A stretch of DNA of 15,914 nt, taken from the NCBI GenBank assembly GCA_947625075.1, contig CANQMY010000012.1, positions 1-15,914 on the forward strand. Direction: 5' to 3'. The stretch is from an uncultured Clostridia bacterium. Lineage in GTDB: Bacteria > Bacillota > Clostridia > TANB77 > CAG-508. Both the position numbers and the translations under genes were made by a program. Every line of letters begins with the position of its first letter. Within the stretch, counting starts at the first letter, position 1. The notes beneath the pieces were generated by a model, which ran no database searches, was not told the origin of the DNA, and saw nothing but the letters and a program-made list of their open reading frames with translations. This document shows positions 14,035 through 15,914 of this stretch, in pieces.

Positions 14035-14223
14035 TTAATTATTCAAAAAAGTTATTAAAGTTTCTTTAGTATTTAAACTATCTTGAGTTGCTTTAGTAAA
14101 AAGTTGCTTAATTTGAGGATCAACAGCAGCATTACTATATGCTGTATACTTAATATTAGCTGTATTAGAAGATAAAATAAAATGTCTTAAATTTTGTAAT
14201 TCAATTTGATTTAAATTTGTCAT
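14035..14223 (-). CDS. Small helical protein, probably partner coat protein (CotF-like)
   Basis: A 62-residue, helical protein without signal or membrane segment. Tandem small Coat_F-like genes are common in Clostridia. The segment 'IELQNLRHFILSSNTANIKYTAYSNAA.DPQIKQLF' resembles the first helix pair of that family (which reads roughly 'E..LL.D.L..E......Y..YA....DP.LK.L'). It is shorter than typical members and the match is modest, so the call depends partly on its CotF-family neighbour. AAAGGA lies upstream of the ATG. It is first in the minus-strand pair; I found no convincing sporulation-sigma promoter in the 121 nt ahead of it. Confidence 0.6.
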   Translation of the reverse strand: MTNLNQIELQNLRHFILSSNTANIKYTAYSNAAVDPQIKQLFTKATQDSLNTKETLITFLNN

Positions 14224-14344
14224 AATAAAGATCCTTTCTAAAAATCATATATAACTATTGTTTTCTAAAAAATAAAAATTATTCAAAATAAATAGCAAAA
14301 TTAAATAAAAATGCATAAATTAATAATATAATGGAGGAAAGTTT

Positions 14345-14797
14345 ATGGCAAAAATAAAAGTATATAATAATGACTCAAATCGTATGGAAACATATTACAG
14401 AGGAGAACAAGAAGCAATGCCTTATATAACTAATAGAACTTTAACTGTGAGAGAATTCAGAGGTTCAAGTAAAAGTAATCTACTTTGGACAGAAAAAAGA
14501 GCAATGCTAGCATGGAATAGTCAAAGATATATTTATGGAAATCAAATACCTGTCGGATTTGCGTTTAAAAGACCTTGGGAAGGAGGACATGGCACATTTT
14601 CACAGCATTATGCAGGACTCGCATTTGATGTAGGGCAAACACTAACAGATGAACAAAGAAATAAATTATATAATAGTGCAGTAAATTCAGGTGTATGGTC
14701 TTATGTAGAACCAAAATCGCTTACACCAACATGGGTACACTTTGATAAAAGAAGGCGGAAATCCAGCATGTTCAACAGGAGGATATCCATTAATTAG
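14345..14797 (+). CDS. M15-type D-Ala-D-Ala carboxypeptidase-like domain (N-terminal part of a frameshifted gene)
   Basis: The frame encodes 150 residues; the first 135 read as a peptidase domain and the last 15 are out-of-frame tail. Zinc-site residues are H88 and D95 (SQHYAGLAFDVG) and H132 (WVHFD), the pattern of M15/VanY-like peptidoglycan peptidases. All come before the break, so even the short product could be active. The natural continuation (peptidoglycan-binding domain) is in the +1 frame and resumes at 14748-14751. The run GATAAAAGAAGGCGG at 14744-14758 holds the shift: one extra base, most simply in AAAA (14747-14750). ATGGAGG lies upstream of the ATG. A CATAAATTA at 14314-14322 resembles a sigma-K -10 (CATA-N3-TA) and TATAAT stands at 14327-14332; neither has a matching -35. 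Confidence 0.75.
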   Translation: MAKIKVYNNDSNRMETYYRGEQEAMPYITNRTLTVREFRGSSKSNLLWTEKRAMLAWNSQRYIYGNQIPVGFAFKRPWEGGHGTFSQHYAGLAFDVGQTLTDEQRNKLYNSAVNSGVWSYVEPKSLTPTWVHFDKRRRKSSMFNRRISIN

Positions 14798-15026
14798 ATA
14801 TGGTTCAAGAGGAGCTTATGTAATGATTGCTCAAGATGATTTAAATACATTAGGATATGACACTGGTGGACTAGATGGAATATTTGGAATAAAAACTCAA
14901 AATGCAGTAAAAAATTATCAAACAAAGGAAGGTTTAGCAGTTGACGGAATAATTGGATGCAATACATGGAGATCACTTCAAGAAGATGTTTTAGGTACAG
15001 GGAGAACAAGTACAACAATAGATTAA
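14742..15026 (+). pseudogene. Peptidoglycan-binding domain, C-terminal part of the frameshifted M15 peptidase gene
   Basis: In the frame +1 to the preceding one the sequence continues as GGNPACSTGGYP, followed by a PG_binding_1 domain: YGSRGAYVMIAQDDLNTLGY, LDGIFGIKTQNAVKNYQ and LAVDGIIGCNTWRSL. It ends ...GRTSTTID. Joining the two frames would give about 226 residues, the size expected for this two-domain family. No ribosome site or ATG starts this part on its own; the frame merely opens at a TTG. Either the gene is broken by a one-base insertion (or a sequencing error), or a +1 ribosomal shift on AAA-A joins the parts. Confidence 0.75.
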
Positions 15027-15053
15027 AAAACTATAAAATTTAATAAAAATCCA

Positions 15054-15082
15054 TTGACAAGCTTTAAATTATTTAGTATAAT
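15054..15082 (+). promoter_or_regulatory. Consensus sigma-A promoter upstream of rpoB
   Basis: TTGACA (15054-15059), a 17-nt spacer and TATAAT (15077-15082) match consensus exactly. Transcription should start near 15089, leaving an rpoB leader of about 310 nt. Confidence 0.93.
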
Positions 15083-15128
15083 CAAGTTTAGTATATATTG
15101 TACGAATAAAAATCTAGAGGGCTAATAG

Positions 15129-15155
15129 ATGATAAATTCGATAATCGTGAAATAA
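15129..15155 (+). CDS. Possible 8-residue leader peptide
   Basis: ATG to TAA encodes MINSIIVK. It has a well-spaced AGAGGG ribosome site and stands 14 nt ahead of the terminator hairpin, as leader peptides of attenuators do. Such a short frame can arise by chance; no codon run points to a particular amino acid beyond three isoleucines. Confidence 0.3.
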   Translation: MINSIIVK

Positions 15156-15168
15156 TTAAAGTTTAAGG

Positions 15169-15209
15169 AAAAAGGTAAAATCGATTTTTAAATCGGTTTA
15201 CCTTTTTTT
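15169..15209 (+). terminator. Intrinsic terminator inside the rpoB leader
   Basis: GGTAAA (15174-15179) pairs with TTTACC (15197-15202) and CGATTT (15182-15187) with AAATCG (15190-15195), separated by a small internal loop. The upstream A-run extends the stem against the seven-T tail (15203-15209). It stands about 190 nt before the rpoB start. Confidence 0.88.
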
Positions 15210-15399
15210 GCCCTTTATAATTTTATTTATGTAAATTTTATAAAAAGAGGAATTACATATAAAGTTTTTATAAAGTCTTAAAAAATAAGCAGTATATTTA
15301 AGATTTTATAAAAATGATATATGATAAGAAGGACTTTTTATGAAAATAATATACGCCTAAAATCTGCTTAAAATATATAAAATTAAGGAGGTTATTGCT

Positions 15400-15914
15400 T
15401 TGGTAGAAGTAAAAGACGTAAAACGTGGAAAAACTACTCGTAAATCTTTTTCAAAAATTGGTGATTTTATTGAAATGCCAAATTTAATTAAAGTTCAAAA
15501 AGACTCATATAATTGGTTTATTGAAGAAGGTTTAGGAGAAGTATTAAAAGAAGTTTCTCCAATAGTTGATTATTCAGACAATTTAGTACTTGAATTTTTA
15601 GACTATCACATGGATGAAAAAACTAAGTATACGGTAGAAGAAGCTAAAGAAAGAGATGCAACTTACTCAACAAAATTACATGTTAAAGTAAGATTATTTA
15701 ATAGGGAAACAGGAGAAATTAAAGAACAAGAGATATATCTTGGAGATTTTCCAATAATGACTGATACAGGTACATTTATAATAAATGGTGCTGAAAGAGT
15801 TGTAGTTAGTCAGTTAGTTCGTTCTCCAAGTTGTTATTATGCTGAAGTTTTAGACACAAAAACAGGAAAAAAATTATTTACATCAACAGTTATGCCACTT
15901 CGTGGAGCATGGCT
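15400..15914 (+). CDS. rpoB: RNA polymerase beta subunit, N-terminal part
   Basis: The catalytic beta subunit of RNA polymerase; 171 codons are visible before the window ends. The start of the family is clear: IEMPNLIKVQKDSYNWFI (25-42), then GEIKEQEIYLGDFPIMTDTG near 106-125 and FIINGAERVVVSQLVRSPS near 127-145. The start is TTG at 15400 with AAGGAGG 8 nt upstream; no in-frame ATG exists before residue 26. In most Firmicutes rpoB follows rplJ-rplL. Here no ribosomal protein gene precedes it; instead there is a promoter and a long leader of its own behind an unrelated peptidase gene. Confidence 0.97.
   Translation, partial: MVEVKDVKRGKTTRKSFSKIGDFIEMPNLIKVQKDSYNWFIEEGLGEVLKEVSPIVDYSDNLVLEFLDYHMDEKTKYTVEEAKERDATYSTKLHVKVRLFNRETGEIKEQEIYLGDFPIMTDTGTFIINGAERVVVSQLVRSPSCYYAEVLDTKTGKKLFTSTVMPLRGAW

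Larger units (their letters stand above)
15089..15399 (+). promoter_or_regulatory. Structured rpoB leader (possible attenuator or small RNA)
   Basis: The leader holds a mini-ORF (15129-15155, MINSIIVK) with AGAGGG 7 nt upstream, then an intrinsic terminator (15169-15209). AGAGGGC (15116-15122), which includes that ribosome site, can pair with GCCCTTT (15210-15216) just after the terminator. Further on lies a second mini-ORF (15340-15360, MKIIYA, with AAGGA upstream) and a possible TAAGCAG/CTGCTTA pairing across about 70 nt. It does not read as an L10 leader, T-box or other riboswitch that I know. It could regulate rpoB read-through or yield a free RNA of about 120 nt. Confidence 0.5.

Noticed and set aside
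14311..14332. Sigma-K or sigma-A promoter for the M15 peptidase gene
   Set aside because: CATAAATTA and TATAAT are present but no -35 stands at the right distance, and a start from TATAAT would fall inside or after the ribosome site.
15089..15216. L10 leader, T-box or known riboswitch before rpoB
   Set aside because: None of the conserved boxes that I know for these elements can be found; only a promoter, mini-ORF, terminator and one long pairing are visible.
1..15914. CRISPR arrays, tRNA or rRNA genes, insertion sequences, attachment sites
   Set aside because: I looked for regular spaced repeats, tRNA-like segments, transposase or integrase reading frames and terminal repeats and found none.

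Overview
The window is AT-rich, tightly packed bacterial DNA. Every stop codon of a confident gene that I read directly is TAA, Shine-Dalgarno sites are strong (AGGAGG type), three genes start with TTG, and the promoters fit the sigma-A consensus TTGACA/TATAAT. The gene set (a class III RNR relative, pyrimidine-nucleoside phosphorylase, CotF-like spore coat proteins, a G5/SleB-type wall hydrolase) points to an anaerobic, spore-forming Clostridia-type Firmicute. That assignment is inference; no rRNA or other taxonomic marker apart from the rpoB start is present.

Layout. 1-294 (-): start of a membrane-anchored protein resembling the HtrA/DegP N-terminus, preceded by four tandem 11-bp repeats. 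496-1614 (+): pilin-like protein, then rnhB. 1655-1801 (-): a 48-residue membrane protein with its own promoter. 1876-5228 (+): pyrimidine-nucleoside phosphorylase followed by an NrdD-like protein that has lost its catalytic residues. 5274-5522 (-): zinc-ribbon/HTH protein. 5814-9321 (+): WG-repeat membrane protein, tail-anchored unknown protein, acpS and tatD. 9354-10358 (-): membrane-anchored M23 peptidase. 10692-11699 (+): DUF348-G5-SleB wall hydrolase behind a perfect promoter. 11805-13730 (+): exonuclease III and an AI-2E family permease. 13768-14223 (-): two CotF-like coat proteins. 14345-15026 (+): M15-type peptidase plus peptidoglycan-binding domain, split by a +1 frameshift. 15054-15914 (+): strong promoter, about 310 nt of leader containing an intrinsic terminator and a mini-ORF, then the start of rpoB.

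How it fits together. Convergent gene pairs are separated by long hairpins that can end transcription both ways (5237-5271, 9321-9350, 13733-13769). Several genes act on the envelope: M23, SleB-type and M15-type peptidoglycan enzymes, the HtrA-like protein and the WG-repeat protein. DNA maintenance is represented by rnhB, exoA and tatD.

Most interesting items: the predicted dead NrdD paralogue with an intact ATP-cone; the rpoB leader with terminator and mini-ORF; the four-repeat regulator site in front of the HtrA-like gene; the undescribed WG-repeat/tail-anchored pair, whose first gene has a hairpin between its Shine-Dalgarno and start codon; and the frameshifted M15 peptidase.
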